Origin: MWBF01 sp040772005
Lineage (GTDB): Bacteria; Chloroflexota; Anaerolineae; CG2-30-64-16
Assembly (NCBI GenBank): GCA_040772005.1
Contig: JAXGYZ010000009.1
Location: forward strand, 186,001-250,000
Reading direction: 5' to 3'
Length of the DNA: 64,000 nt
Notes under the pieces: generated by a model
The model's input: only the letters and a program-made list of their open reading frames with translations
Database searches by the model: none
What the model was told of the DNA's origin: nothing
Shown here: piece after piece, positions 35,521 to 45,910 of the stretch
How the letters are laid out: each line of letters starts with the position of its first letter
Numbering within the stretch: position 1 is the stretch's first letter
Position numbers and translations under genes: made by a program

Positions 35521-35679
35521 ATGTTGCACTCGTGCCTTCTGCCTGGCAGTTGAAACTGCGGCTACCACTGCAAAACCGACCTGCGTCGGTTAGTTTCCAG
35601 TCTGCGAAGGCAGACTTCGCAACGGTAGCCGCAACTTCAGTTGCCGGGTGGGTTCACCTGATGCACTCTGAAACCGCCC
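35521..35679. repeat. GGCAACTGAAGTTGCGGCTACC element, copy 2
   Basis: Reverse complement of the 24181-24337 element along its whole length, with matching ends (ATGTTGCA and TGAAACC). A fragment of the GACTGG/CGCTCA repeat precedes it at about 35455-35518. Confidence 0.88.
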
Positions 35680-35707
35680 TGACCCGCTCAGGATGCCTGG
35701 GTTCATA

Positions 35708-36652
35708 TCACCGCGCCCGGCCCCGCCGCGTCACCATCAGCCCGGCCAGGACGACCGCGGCGCCGGCGAGCTGCAGCGGCGCGAGCCGGCTGCCGATGGT
35801 CAGCCACGCGAAGACGATGGCGATGACCGGCGTCAGGTTGGAGTAGACTGCGGTGCGCGCGTTGCCGACCCGCTGGACGCTGGTGTACCAGATGAGATAC
35901 CCGGCGACCAGGGCCATCAGCGTCGAGAAGGCCAGACCGGCCCACGCGGCAGGCGAGATGGCCGACCAGTCCTGCCGGATCATGGACGGGATGCTGATGA
36001 GCGTCAGCGGGATTGCACCGGCCAGCATCGACCATGCCGTCAACTTCAGCGGCGAGTAGCGCGCGAGCAGGGGCTTGCTGGCGGTCGTATAGATGGCCCA
36101 GGCGAACGCACAGGCGAGAATCAACAGGTCGCCCATCAGGGTCGTGCTGCCGAGGCTGACCGCGTTCTCACCGCCCATCATCAGCACGGTGATGCCCGCG
36201 AACGACAGCGCAATGCCGAGCCACATCAGGCAGTTGATGCGCTCGATGCGCAGCGCATAGCCGATGATGCCGACCCAGATGGGCGAGGTCGCCATCAGCA
36301 GGGATGAATTGGCGGGCGTAGTGTGCGACAGGCCGTTGATGAAGATGACCTGGTAGAAGGTGTGGCCGAACAGGCCGAGCAGGATGACCGGGCCCCAGTC
36401 GCGGCGGGGCACATCGAGCAGGTCGGAACCGGGCGTATGCCGCACCTGCCACCAGAGGATTGCCATGATGACGACCGTCGCCAGGCCGAAGCGCAGCCCA
36501 TTGAAGGCCATCGGCGAGAACTCGGCCAGGGCTACCTTGATGACGGTGAAATTGACCCCCCAGATGGTGGTCGCGGTGAGCATGAGCAGGTCGGTGCTGG
36601 ACAGTCGGGTCGGCCGCGCGTGGTCGCCTGCCAGGGGAGGGGTGCGAACCAA
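35708..36652 (-). CDS. EamA/DMT family transporter
   Basis: A protein of about 314 residues with ten hydrophobic helices arranged as two EamA halves (first helix LLMLTATTIWGVNFTVIKVAL). It belongs to the drug/metabolite transporter superfamily and exports an unknown metabolite. I start at TTG 36652, which has CGGAG 7 bases upstream. The frame is open to 36682, but that part is encoded by a palindromic repeat. Confidence 0.82.
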   Translation of the reverse strand: MVRTPPLAGDHARPTRLSSTDLLMLTATTIWGVNFTVIKVALAEFSPMAFNGLRFGLATVVIMAILWWQVRHTPGSDLLDVPRRDWGPVILLGLFGHTFYQVIFINGLSHTTPANSSLLMATSPIWVGIIGYALRIERINCLMWLGIALSFAGITVLMMGGENAVSLGSTTLMGDLLILACAFAWAIYTTASKPLLARYSPLKLTAWSMLAGAIPLTLISIPSMIRQDWSAISPAAWAGLAFSTLMALVAGYLIWYTSVQRVGNARTAVYSNLTPVIAIVFAWLTIGSRLAPLQLAGAAVVLAGLMVTRRGRAR

Positions 36653-36672
36653 TGAGGTGCTCCGATCAGGAT

Positions 36673-36745
36673 GCTCACGCAAAGGCGCAAAGATCGCAAA
36701 GCTACATTAGTAAGCTCTTTGCGTCCTTTGCGCCTCTGCGTGAGC
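36673..36745. repeat. GCTCACGCAAAGGCGCAAAG palindromic repeat
   Basis: GCTCACGCAAAGGCGCAAAG at 36673-36692 is mirrored by CTTTGCGCCTCTGCGTGAGC at the right end. It fills the gap between the EamA gene and ftsH and may serve as a terminator for ftsH. Confidence 0.8.
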
Positions 36746-36754
36746 CTTACGTCT

Positions 36755-38584
<1,830 letters not shown>

Positions 38585-38617
38585 GCAAGGGTACCTTTCA
38601 AACGTGCTAACCCTATT

Positions 38618-38646
38618 AGTATAACACAGGCGCGGGTGTGCGCCAA
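38618..38646 (-). promoter_or_regulatory. Sigma-70 promoter of ftsH
   Basis: On the minus strand: TTGGCG (38646-38641), 17-base spacer, TATACT (38623-38618). Confidence 0.6.
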
Positions 38647-38665
38647 AGCATTTTACAGATTATCA

Positions 38666-38838
38666 GCCATTCCAAATGTACGCGAGAGTGCGGGCATTCT
38701 GAGCGGAGGGCGTTGCGGAGCAACGCACGCAGTCGAAGAACGCCTGCACGGCCACCATCCTTCGACTGCGCCCGCCGCGAGCGGCGGCCTCCGCTCAGGA
38801 TGCCTTGCCGCCTACATTTGGAATTCCTGACAGATTAT
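38666..38838. repeat. ATTCCAAATGTA / CGCTCAGGATG compound palindrome
   Basis: Outer arms CCATTCCAAATGTA and TACATTTGGAATT, inner arms GCATTCTGAGCGGAG and CTCCGCTCAGGATGC, and innermost GCAGTCGAAGAACG and CCTTCGACTGCG. The outer part recurs at 49753-49806 and the inner part at 19087-19136. Confidence 0.85.
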
Positions 38839-38933
38839 CGCGCGGATGCGGCTGGGATTCCGTAGTAGGTCTTCCGGTGGAAAGGGGGCGCGTAAGGGTC
38901 GCGCATCCTGGGCGCAGCCAACGGCCGCGCTAT

Positions 38934-38962
38934 TTGGCCGGTGGCTGCCGCAGTGCTATAGT
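38934..38962 (+). promoter_or_regulatory. Promoter of the DUF368 gene
   Basis: TTGGCC at 38934-38939, 17-base spacer, TATAGT at 38957-38962 preceded by TGC. It supports a translation start well downstream, at 39020. Confidence 0.55.
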
Positions 38963-39019
38963 AGACGGGTATGTCCTGAATTCCTGCCTCTCTTGAGGCC
39001 CATAGCACAGAAGGTTACA

Positions 39020-39946
39020 GTGGAAGCGATACTGGCGAATTTCCTGAAAAGCATCGCAGTGGGAGCCGGCGCGATTGCGCCCGGTCTCTCCGGAGGCACG
39101 CTCGCGATTATTCTCGGCCTCTACGAAAAGATCATTGCGGCGATCAGCAACCTGACGCGTAGGCCGGTTGACTCAATCCGGTTCCTCATCCCGGTTGGCG
39201 CAGGCGGCCTGGTCGGGGTCGTCGCGTTCAGCACCGTGCAGGTGCTCTTGCTAGAGCGCTATCTGATGCAGACCATGCTCTGCTTCATGGGCCTGATCAT
39301 CGGTTCGCTGCCCTTCCTTTTCCGGGAGGCCAACAAGCAGGACCCCATCACACGAGAGAACGCGGTAAGCCGCGTCATCCCATTCATCCTCGCGCTCGCC
39401 GCCGGCCTGGCGCTGGCGATTCTCGACACACGCGAGATCAGCGTGGACTCGGTGGCCGTGGTGATGAGCGTCACCACTGTGCTGCGCCTGCTGCTCGTCG
39501 GTGTCCTGATTGCCGCATCGCTCATCATCCCCGGTGTGAGCGGTACGGTGTTGCTGGTGCTAATCGGGCAGTACGGGCTCGTGCTGCACGCAGTGTCGGA
39601 CTTGCGGAACATCCTGAAGCTGCCGATGGCCTCGCCGGAGATGATCCAGGGCATCTTCGATAACATCCTGGTGCTGATCCCACTGGCGCTCGGCGCACTC
39701 GGCGGCGCATTCCTGTTCTCGCGCCTCATGCATATCTTGTTCCACCGCTGGCATGGACCGACCTACGCCGCGATCCTCGGCTTTGTCGTGGGTTCGCTCG
39801 CGGCGCTATACCCGCAGGGCGCGGGGTTCGGCGCCAACCAGACGACCTTCGTGAGCATCGCACTGTTGATCGTGGGCATCATCGTCGCCTATCTGTTCAG
39901 CCGTCTCTCCGACACCGCCCCTGCGCCGGTGGGGAGTGTCAAATAG
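39020..39946 (+). CDS. DUF368 family membrane protein (PopT-like)
   Basis: A 308-residue protein with about eight to nine hydrophobic helices. The N-terminal SIAVGAGAIAPGLSGGTLAIILGLYEKI and the later SLIIPGVSGTVLLVLIGQY are the paired DUF368 motifs. DUF368 (PopT) proteins are reported as undecaprenyl-phosphate translocases that recycle the cell-wall lipid carrier; assignment here is by family. GTG 39020 follows AGAAGG. The frame is open further upstream, but that part is not DUF368-like. The TAG stop is the left end of an AATAG repeat. Confidence 0.85.
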   Translation: MEAILANFLKSIAVGAGAIAPGLSGGTLAIILGLYEKIIAAISNLTRRPVDSIRFLIPVGAGGLVGVVAFSTVQVLLLERYLMQTMLCFMGLIIGSLPFLFREANKQDPITRENAVSRVIPFILALAAGLALAILDTREISVDSVAVVMSVTTVLRLLLVGVLIAASLIIPGVSGTVLLVLIGQYGLVLHAVSDLRNILKLPMASPEMIQGIFDNILVLIPLALGALGGAFLFSRLMHILFHRWHGPTYAAILGFVVGSLAALYPQGAGFGANQTTFVSIALLIVGIIVAYLFSRLSDTAPAPVGSVK

Positions 39947-40085
39947 AACGCTGATGACGCTGATGGAACTGATGAACGCTGATTTTTCCTTTTGACTGGG
40001 TTTCGCCGGGGCACTGGCTCCGACCGTGCTCCAACGGTTTGGGCCGAATCAAGAAAAGAAACATCAGCGTCATCAGCGTTCTATT
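39942..40085. repeat. AATAG-family palindromic element, copy 5
   Basis: AATAGAACGCTGATGACGCTGATGG at the left and CATCAGCGTCATCAGCGTTCTATT at the right, with a core (GGCACTGGCTCCGACCGTGCTCC) distantly like copies 2 and 3. Its left TAG ends the DUF368 gene, and its right CTA, read on the other strand, ends the methyltransferase gene. Confidence 0.92.
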
Positions 40086-40863
40086 CTTTCCTGGCAATCA
40101 CGACTAAGTCCCCCGAGGACGACGGATCGAAGGGCGCGGGGGAGGCTGTCATGCCAGCGTAGCTGCGCACCTGCCCGAACCCCACCTCCGCCAGGGCAGC
40201 CAGCAGGTCGGCCTGGAACAGGGGACGCTGGAGCGTGGTATGCACCTGCACCTGCCATCCTGCTGCGGCCTTCCTGAACAGCGCGATGTGGAACGCAATC
40301 TGCCCCGCAGGTACGTCATAGTCCGCAAAGCGCCAGACCAGCACTTCCTGTCCGTCGAGCGTGCCGCCTTGCGCCGCGAACCAGCGCGGCTGCCGCTGCC
40401 AGCGCAGGTCGTAGTTGAGGTTCTGGGTCACGAACACGCCGCCCGGCTTCAGGACCGCAGCGACTGCACAGAGCGCCGCGGCCAGGTCGGCCTGGGTCAG
40501 CAGGTGGGGCAGCGAGTTGCCGAGGCAGAGCACCGTGTCGAACGTGCCGAGGCCGGGCACGCCGGCAAGGTCGGTCAGCCCTGCGATGGCGAACGGCAAG
40601 TTCAGTCCCGCAGCCTGCGCCTTCTCCCGGGCCATCTGCACCATGACCGGGCTCGCGTCCGCGCCTACCGCCTCGTAGCCCCAGCTTGCCAGGGCCAGCG
40701 CATGCCCGCCGCTGCCGCACGCTGCGTCCAGCACGCGTGCCGCCTGCACCTCCTCCAGCACCGCGCGCAGGAACGGCCCCTCCGCTGCGAGCCGCGCCTC
40801 CCAGTCGGTCATCACATCGAACATCGGCGCCAGCGCGTCGTAAAAATCGTCGCTACTTCCCAT
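40081..40863 (-). CDS. Class I SAM-dependent methyltransferase
   Basis: A 260-residue protein with motif I VLDAACGSGGHALALA near residue 44, an acidic residue in EAVGADAS and the late motif LKPGGVFVTQ. The substrate is unknown. ATG 40863 has GGAG 5 bases upstream; GTG 40869 is in frame. The stop codon TAG is contributed by the end of an AATAG repeat. Confidence 0.82.
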   Translation of the reverse strand: MGSSDDFYDALAPMFDVMTDWEARLAAEGPFLRAVLEEVQAARVLDAACGSGGHALALASWGYEAVGADASPVMVQMAREKAQAAGLNLPFAIAGLTDLAGVPGLGTFDTVLCLGNSLPHLLTQADLAAALCAVAAVLKPGGVFVTQNLNYDLRWQRQPRWFAAQGGTLDGQEVLVWRFADYDVPAGQIAFHIALFRKAAAGWQVQVHTTLQRPLFQADLLAALAEVGFGQVRSYAGMTASPAPFDPSSSGDLVVIARKE

Positions 40864-40888
40864 GTTCACTCCGTTGATAGTGAGTAAT

Positions 40889-41001
40889 AATAGAACGCTG
40901 ATGACGCTGATTGGACTGATTTGAACTGATCTGTTTGACTATTGATCAGCGTTCATCAGTGCCAGGCTTTGCCTGGCATATCAGCGTCATCAGCGTTCTA
41001 T
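40889..41001. repeat. AATAG-family palindromic element, copy 6
   Basis: AATAGAACGCTGATGACGCTGATT at the left, TATCAGCGTCATCAGCGTTCTAT at the right, with the internal hairpin TGCCAGGC/GCCTGGCA. It abuts the stop codon of the histidine kinase gene, and its left end follows GAGTAAT just upstream of the methyltransferase start. Confidence 0.92.
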
Positions 41002-42719
41002 CAGCATTCGCTGCAGGTGGGTAGCCAGAAGCGGAAGGTGGTCCCCTTGTCCAGCTCCGATTCGACCGTGATTTGCCCGCCGGCGCGCTCGACGATCTCC
41101 TTGACGATGGACAGGCCCAGCCCGGTGCCCAGCCGCGAGACGGCTTTCGCGTTGTCGGCCCTGAAGAACTCGGAGAAGAGGCGCGCCATTGCTTCCGGCG
41201 GAATGCCGATGCCCGTGTCAGCCACGGAGAGGTCCAGCCGACCGGCATTCCTCTGCACCGTGACGTTCACGCGGCCGCCGTCCCGGTTATACTTGATGGC
41301 ATTGCTGATGAGGTTGTTCCAGAGGCTCTTGATCTGGTCCGGATTTGCCAGGACCGGCGGCAGGTCCGGCGGGATCGAAGTCTGCACCACAATCTGGCGC
41401 TCGCGGGCCGCGGCTGCGTGCAGGTCGAGCTGCTCGCGCAGCAATTGCTCGACCTGCACCGGCTTAACGAGACCACGCGCGTCCGCGGAGCCGATTCGGC
41501 CCAGCTCCAGGAGGTCCGCGATGAGCGCCAGTTGCTCCATCGCGCGCTTCTCGGCTTTTTCCAGCGTCTCGCGCACCTTCGCCTGCGGCACGTAGCCGTC
41601 AAGGATGAGCTTCAGGTAGCTCTGAATCGCAGCGACCGGCGCACGGAGTTCGTGGGTGACGACCAGCGTGAACTGGGCACGCACGTCCTCCAGCTCGCGC
41701 AGCTTCGCGTTGGCAACCGCCAGCTCCGCGTTGAGCTTCTCCAGCTCCTCGCGGCGCGCTTTGCATTCCGCATTGGCTGCCCGAAGCTGCTCGTTCAGTT
41801 CGCTCATGTGCTCGGTGCGCGTCTCCAGCCGACTCAGCGCATCCTTGAGCTTGGAACTGAGCTCCTCCAATTCTTCGCGGCGACGCTTGCACTCGGCATT
41901 GGCGGCGCGCAGTTGCTCGTTCAGTTCACTCATGTGGGCCGAGCGCACCTGCTGGCGGTCGTACGCGGCCTGTAGTTCTGCATAGGCCGCGTCGAGATGC
42001 GCACGCTGGTGTGTAAACCCTTCGTTTGCCGCGCGCAACTGCTCGTTGAGCTGGCGCATGGCGGCCGCCTGGGTCTCCACCTCCCGATTGCGCGCAGCCA
42101 GGGCCCGCGCGCGGCGGTCGAGTGCAGCGACCAGGAAGGTCGTGGCGGCTGCGGCCAGCAGCACGGTCACGGTGAGTGCCAGCCACTGGGCGGTCAGAAG
42201 CAAGCTGTTCTGATACAGCGGTTCCGCATGAAAGCCGGCGAGCGGCAGATGCGGCAGAAGCCCGGCCTTCTCCGCGGCCAGCAGGCCGCCGTAAAGCACG
42301 CTTGCCATGACGGCATAGCCGAAGGTCGCTCTTTCAGTCAGGTAGGCTCCGGCCAGAATGATGGGAAAGATCAGAAGAGGGTAGAAGGGGTTTTCGATGC
42401 CGCCCAGAAAGTGACAAAGCAGGATCAGCCCCAGTAGGTCCGAACTGACCAGCAGATGAATCAGCCGGCGATGAGCGCGGTGCGTCAGGGACGAGCCCGG
42501 CCGGCTCAACCAGACGAGCAGGAGCACATGGAGGATCGCCAGCACCGCCAGCACTGCCGCCAGCGGCCAGGGAACCAGCCCGGGGATGGGACGTGCGGCC
42601 AGAAGTGTCAGCAAGGCGGCCGCTGCCGTTGCGGCGAGGTGCAGGCCCACCAGCAGGCGCAGTCGCTGCAGGGTCTGCACGGAAACCGGCACGGCCTCGG
42701 AATCGGTCGGGCCAATCAT
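41001..42719 (-). CDS. Membrane sensor histidine kinase with duplicated coiled coil
   Basis: A 572-residue kinase. Six or so helices lie in the first 180 residues with no extracellular sensor domain, followed by a long coiled coil (about 190-345). The dimerisation box THELRAPVAAIQSYL has the phospho-acceptor His near residue 355. The ATPase boxes follow: NNLISNAIKYN, ADTGIGIP and GTGLGLSIV. The coil contains two close copies of HMSELNEQLRAANAECK about 40 residues apart. It is the last gene of a seven-gene minus-strand operon with three lone receivers and nuoEF, its likely partners. Confidence 0.88.
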   Translation of the reverse strand: MIGPTDSEAVPVSVQTLQRLRLLVGLHLAATAAAALLTLLAARPIPGLVPWPLAAVLAVLAILHVLLLVWLSRPGSSLTHRAHRRLIHLLVSSDLLGLILLCHFLGGIENPFYPLLIFPIILAGAYLTERATFGYAVMASVLYGGLLAAEKAGLLPHLPLAGFHAEPLYQNSLLLTAQWLALTVTVLLAAAATTFLVAALDRRARALAARNREVETQAAAMRQLNEQLRAANEGFTHQRAHLDAAYAELQAAYDRQQVRSAHMSELNEQLRAANAECKRRREELEELSSKLKDALSRLETRTEHMSELNEQLRAANAECKARREELEKLNAELAVANAKLRELEDVRAQFTLVVTHELRAPVAAIQSYLKLILDGYVPQAKVRETLEKAEKRAMEQLALIADLLELGRIGSADARGLVKPVQVEQLLREQLDLHAAAARERQIVVQTSIPPDLPPVLANPDQIKSLWNNLISNAIKYNRDGGRVNVTVQRNAGRLDLSVADTGIGIPPEAMARLFSEFFRADNAKAVSRLGTGLGLSIVKEIVERAGGQITVESELDKGTTFRFWLPTCSEC

Positions 42720-42741
42720 CGTTCTATCCTACAGCCGCATC

Positions 42742-43233
42742 TCACGGTACATCGAAATGGCGGCACAGCGCGGCATATGCGTCCGGCAGCCGGGCCAGGT
42801 CGATGATGCAGTTAACGGTCGAGATTGAGGTGCTGATGGCCAGGATGTTGATGTGCTGCTCGGCCAGCGCGCGGAACATACGGCCGGCGATGCCGGGCCG
42901 CTCGCGGAAGTCCGGGCCAAACACGGCGATGGAAGCTACGTCAGCCTGGGCAGTCACCGCGGCAGGTTGCAGCTCCGGCCGCAGTTTCTCAATGGCGTCA
43001 AGGCTCGCCGGCAGGTCTGCCCGGTCCACGCAGAGTACCATCTGATCGTGGCTTTCGTGGTCGATGACCTGCACAACGAACTGCACGTTCAGATTGCGCT
43101 GGCCCAGCGCATCCAGGATAGCAGCCGCAATGCCCGGGCGATCCTTCACCGCCAGGATGCTGATGCTGGCAAGCTGGCCGTTCTGGATAACGCCACCAAC
43201 CTTGATCTTTTCGGGCAGATTCCTCTCGGGCAT
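42742..43233 (-). CDS. Tandem ACT-domain protein
   Basis: A 163-residue protein with two ACT-like units (SISILAVKDRPGIAAAILDALGQ and SIAVFGPDFRERPGIAGRMFRALAEQ) related to the C-terminal regulatory domain of aspartate kinases. There is no kinase domain, so it is a free-standing ligand-binding or regulatory module. GGAGGG precedes ATG 43233. Its place between a receiver gene and a sensor kinase gene is unusual. The ligand is unknown. Confidence 0.78.
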   Translation of the reverse strand: MPERNLPEKIKVGGVIQNGQLASISILAVKDRPGIAAAILDALGQRNLNVQFVVQVIDHESHDQMVLCVDRADLPASLDAIEKLRPELQPAAVTAQADVASIAVFGPDFRERPGIAGRMFRALAEQHINILAISTSISTVNCIIDLARLPDAYAALCRHFDVP

Positions 43234-43255
43234 AAAGTCCCTCCGCATGCTTCGT

Positions 43256-43642
43256 CTATTTTCCATCCAGAAGGCGATTGATTTGCCGCAGCAGCTCGGA
43301 TGGCGCAATCGGCTTGGTCAGAAATGCGTCGATGTGGATACTCTCATCCGTGGGGAAGAGCGCCAGGTAATCGGTGTTCGCAATGGATGTGACCATGACG
43401 ATCGGCACATGCATGAGTGCAGGGTCTTCGGCCATGCGCTGGCTCATGCTCAATCCATCCAGAATGCTCGACATGATTACATCCAGCACAACCAGGTCGG
43501 GCTGCTCGCGCTCCAAAACACGCATGCCCTGGTCGCTGTTGCCTGCGCTGACCACCCGATAGCCCGCAGTCTCTAGCACGGTTCGGGTGTACTCGACGAA
43601 GTCCGGATCATCATCGACGATCAGGATTTTGGCCTTGGACAT
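43256..43642 (-). CDS. Single-domain response regulator (receiver)
   Basis: A 128-residue CheY-like receiver with acidic triad DDD near residues 10-12, phospho-acceptor Asp in VVLDVIM near 55 and conserved Lys in FLTKPI near 110. There is no output domain. It is most like the receiver at 45911-46294 (shared VDDDPDFVE, DGL and TSIA/SSIA blocks). It lies between nuoF and the ACT gene. Confidence 0.9.
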   Translation of the reverse strand: MSKAKILIVDDDPDFVEYTRTVLETAGYRVVSAGNSDQGMRVLEREQPDLVVLDVIMSSILDGLSMSQRMAEDPALMHVPIVMVTSIANTDYLALFPTDESIHIDAFLTKPIAPSELLRQINRLLDGK

Positions 43643-43706
43643 ATGTACTTGCTCCCCTATACTCTCTGGTGGGACTCAACCGCGGTCGGGCCCCACTCAA
43701 GAGTCA

Positions 43707-44954
43707 CTACGCGCCCACGCGCGCGTCGAACTCGCTGCGAAACAGCTTGATCCCCGAAGTGACCGGCTCGCACATCCCCGTCCCCATGGGACAGAAGGTC
43801 AGGCCGCTGATGCTGTGCGCCAGGTGTTCCAGCCGGTCCAGGTCCGCGAGCGTGCCCTTGCCGGAACTGACGACCTCAAGCGCCTCCAGCAGGCGCACCC
43901 CGCCGACCCGGCAGGGGACGCAGCCGCCGCACGACTCGTGGACGAAGAAGCTGGTGATGCGCCGCGTGACCTCCACCATGTCCGTCGTCTCGTCCATCAC
44001 CATGATCGCGCCCGTGCCCAGCGCGGAGCCGGCGGCCGTCAGTGTCTCGAAGGCCATCGGCACATCGAGCTTATCCGGGGTGAGAATCGGGGTGGATGCG
44101 CCGCCAGGAATGACGGCCTTGATGGCGCGGCCCATGCGCACTCCGCCCGCATGCTCGAAGATGATCTCGCGGAGGGGCGTGCCCAGCGGCAGTTCGTAGT
44201 TGCCCGGCCGGTTGACATGCCCGCTGACGCAGAAGACCTTGGGGCCCTTGCTCTGCTCGGTGCCGATGCTGGCGTACCAGGCGGCGCCGCGGCTGACGAT
44301 GTGCCGGATGTTGGCCAGCGTCTCGACGTTTTGGACGAGCGTCGGTTGGCCCCACAGGCCGACCTGCGCGGGATAGGGCGGTTTCAGCCGCGGCTCGCCC
44401 CGCTTGCCCTCCAGCGACTCGATCATGGCGGTCTCTTCGCCGCAGATATACGCGCCCGCGCCGCGATGCACCGACACATCCAGGTCGAAGCCGCTGCGCA
44501 GGATGTTCTTGCCCAGGAACCCATACTGGTACGCGTCCGCGATGGCCTTGATCCAGCGCTTGACGCCCAGGAAGAACTCCCCGCGGATATAGACGAAGGC
44601 CCGGTGCGCGCCGATGGCATAGGCCGCAATGATGAGGCCTTCGAGAATCGAGTGCGGGTCGCGCTCGACGATCAGGCGGTCCTTGAACGTACCCGGCTCA
44701 CCCTCGTCGGTATTGACGGCAAGATACTTGACCGGCGCATCCTGCGGCATGAAGCCCCACTTGGTGCCGGTCGGGAAGCCCGCGCCCCCGCGCCCGCGCA
44801 GCCCGGAGGCCTTGACCTCCGCGATCAGCGCCGCAGGCGACATCCCCAGCGCCTTGCGCAGCGCTTCATAGCCGCCGTGATCCATGTATGTCGTAACGCG
44901 CTCGGAGTTCGGGCGGTTGACATTTGCCAGGAGGACCGGTTGCCAGGAGGTCAT
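43707..44954 (-). CDS. nuoF: NADH-binding NuoF-like subunit
   Basis: A 415-residue flavoprotein. GRGGAGFPTGTKW (NADH site), NTDEGEPGTFKDR (FMN site) and ESCGGCVPCRVG with a later Cys (FCPMGTG) for the 4Fe-4S cluster are all present. NuoF oxidises NADH and passes electrons to the NuoE/NuoG clusters. Here only nuoE accompanies it; no nuoG, hydrogenase or formate dehydrogenase gene lies in the window. It starts 1 base before the nuoE stop region, in a tight operon with receivers. Confidence 0.94.
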   Translation of the reverse strand: MTSWQPVLLANVNRPNSERVTTYMDHGGYEALRKALGMSPAALIAEVKASGLRGRGGAGFPTGTKWGFMPQDAPVKYLAVNTDEGEPGTFKDRLIVERDPHSILEGLIIAAYAIGAHRAFVYIRGEFFLGVKRWIKAIADAYQYGFLGKNILRSGFDLDVSVHRGAGAYICGEETAMIESLEGKRGEPRLKPPYPAQVGLWGQPTLVQNVETLANIRHIVSRGAAWYASIGTEQSKGPKVFCVSGHVNRPGNYELPLGTPLREIIFEHAGGVRMGRAIKAVIPGGASTPILTPDKLDVPMAFETLTAAGSALGTGAIMVMDETTDMVEVTRRITSFFVHESCGGCVPCRVGGVRLLEALEVVSSGKGTLADLDRLEHLAHSISGLTFCPMGTGMCEPVTSGIKLFRSEFDARVGA

Positions 44955-44955
44955 C

Positions 44956-45426
44956 TTACACCTCCCCCATGAGACCTTCGAGGATCGCGTCGATGGTCGC
45001 AGGTGTCAGATTCTCGTAAAGCTGGTCGTTGATGCGCATGGCCGGTGCGGTGCCGCACGAGGCGAGGCACTGGACCTTTTCGAGCGAAAAGCGGCCATCT
45101 GCGGAGGTCTCGCCCGGTTGGACGCCGATTTTGGCGCTGATGTAATCGGCGATCTTGTCCGCCCCGTCACAGAGATAACAGGAGAGACCGTCACACACCT
45201 GGATCAGATAGTGCCCGGTCGGCTGTGTACGGAACAGGGTGTAGAAGCTGGCGATGCTGTAGACCTGGCCCGGGTTGAGGCCGAGGCGCTTAGCCACGCG
45301 TTCGATCGCTTCCGCTGTCAGGTTCCCCTCGCGCTCCTGGGCGATGTAGAGTGCAGAGAGGAGCATGGCCTGTTTGGCCGGGTCCACGAGGCTGGCGCCC
45401 AATGGCTGCGTGTCTGTGCCGTTCAT
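44956..45426 (-). CDS. nuoE: NuoE-like [2Fe-2S] subunit
   Basis: A 156-residue thioredoxin-fold ferredoxin. The four cluster cysteines are in VCDGLSCYLCDG and VQCLASCGTAP; the helical N-terminal half includes NPGQVYSIASFYTLF. It is the partner of NuoF. Its ATG overlaps the stop of the upstream receiver gene (ATGA), so the regulator and redox subunit are translationally coupled. Confidence 0.94.
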   Translation of the reverse strand: MNGTDTQPLGASLVDPAKQAMLLSALYIAQEREGNLTAEAIERVAKRLGLNPGQVYSIASFYTLFRTQPTGHYLIQVCDGLSCYLCDGADKIADYISAKIGVQPGETSADGRFSLEKVQCLASCGTAPAMRINDQLYENLTPATIDAILEGLMGEV

Positions 45427-45869
45427 ATATGCTCCCTGGTGTCAGGAGATGGGTTAGCTCCGGCAGCGGGCAGCCGGGTTGGCCCTGCGGCCAGTAATCC
45501 GGCGACTTCCGCAACGAGAGCATCAGGACTCACGGGTTTGCTCAGAAAGCGATCCACCAGCGCGCGCTGGTCCGCCGGCAGAAAACGGTCTTCATCGTCG
45601 CTGAGGACCGCGGAAATCATGATCAGGGGGATGTCGGCCAGTTGTGGGTCGTCGCGCACGGCGCGCAAGGTGCTGACGCCGGCCAGCTCATAGGACATCA
45701 TGGCATCCAACAGCACGAGGTCGGGCCGCTTGTTCCGCATGAACTGTAAGCCATCAGGGGCGTTGGCGGCCTCGCAAACCTCGTAGCCGTGGCTCTCCAA
45801 CACGATGCGGACGAACTCGCGAAAGTCCGGATCGTCATCTACGATGAGAATCCTGGTCGGCGATGACAC
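45423..45869 (-). CDS. Single-domain response regulator (receiver)
   Basis: A 148-residue receiver with VDDDPDFREF acidic pocket, Asp in LVLLDAMM near residue 57 and Lys in FLSKPV. It has a 20-residue Pro/Ala-rich tail and no DNA-binding domain. Start GTG 45869. The last codon overlaps the nuoE start. Confidence 0.88.
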   Translation of the reverse strand: MSSPTRILIVDDDPDFREFVRIVLESHGYEVCEAANAPDGLQFMRNKRPDLVLLDAMMSYELAGVSTLRAVRDDPQLADIPLIMISAVLSDDEDRFLPADQRALVDRFLSKPVSPDALVAEVAGLLAAGPTRLPAAGANPSPDTREHI

Positions 45870-45910
45870 GGTGGTCTGCTCCTGGCAGTAGAGCCATTCT
45901 CCGGAAGGTA

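Noticed and set aside
43707..45426. Complex I or hydrogenase operon
   Set aside because: Only the NuoE and NuoF homologues are present; no other nuo, hox or hyd gene is found in the window.
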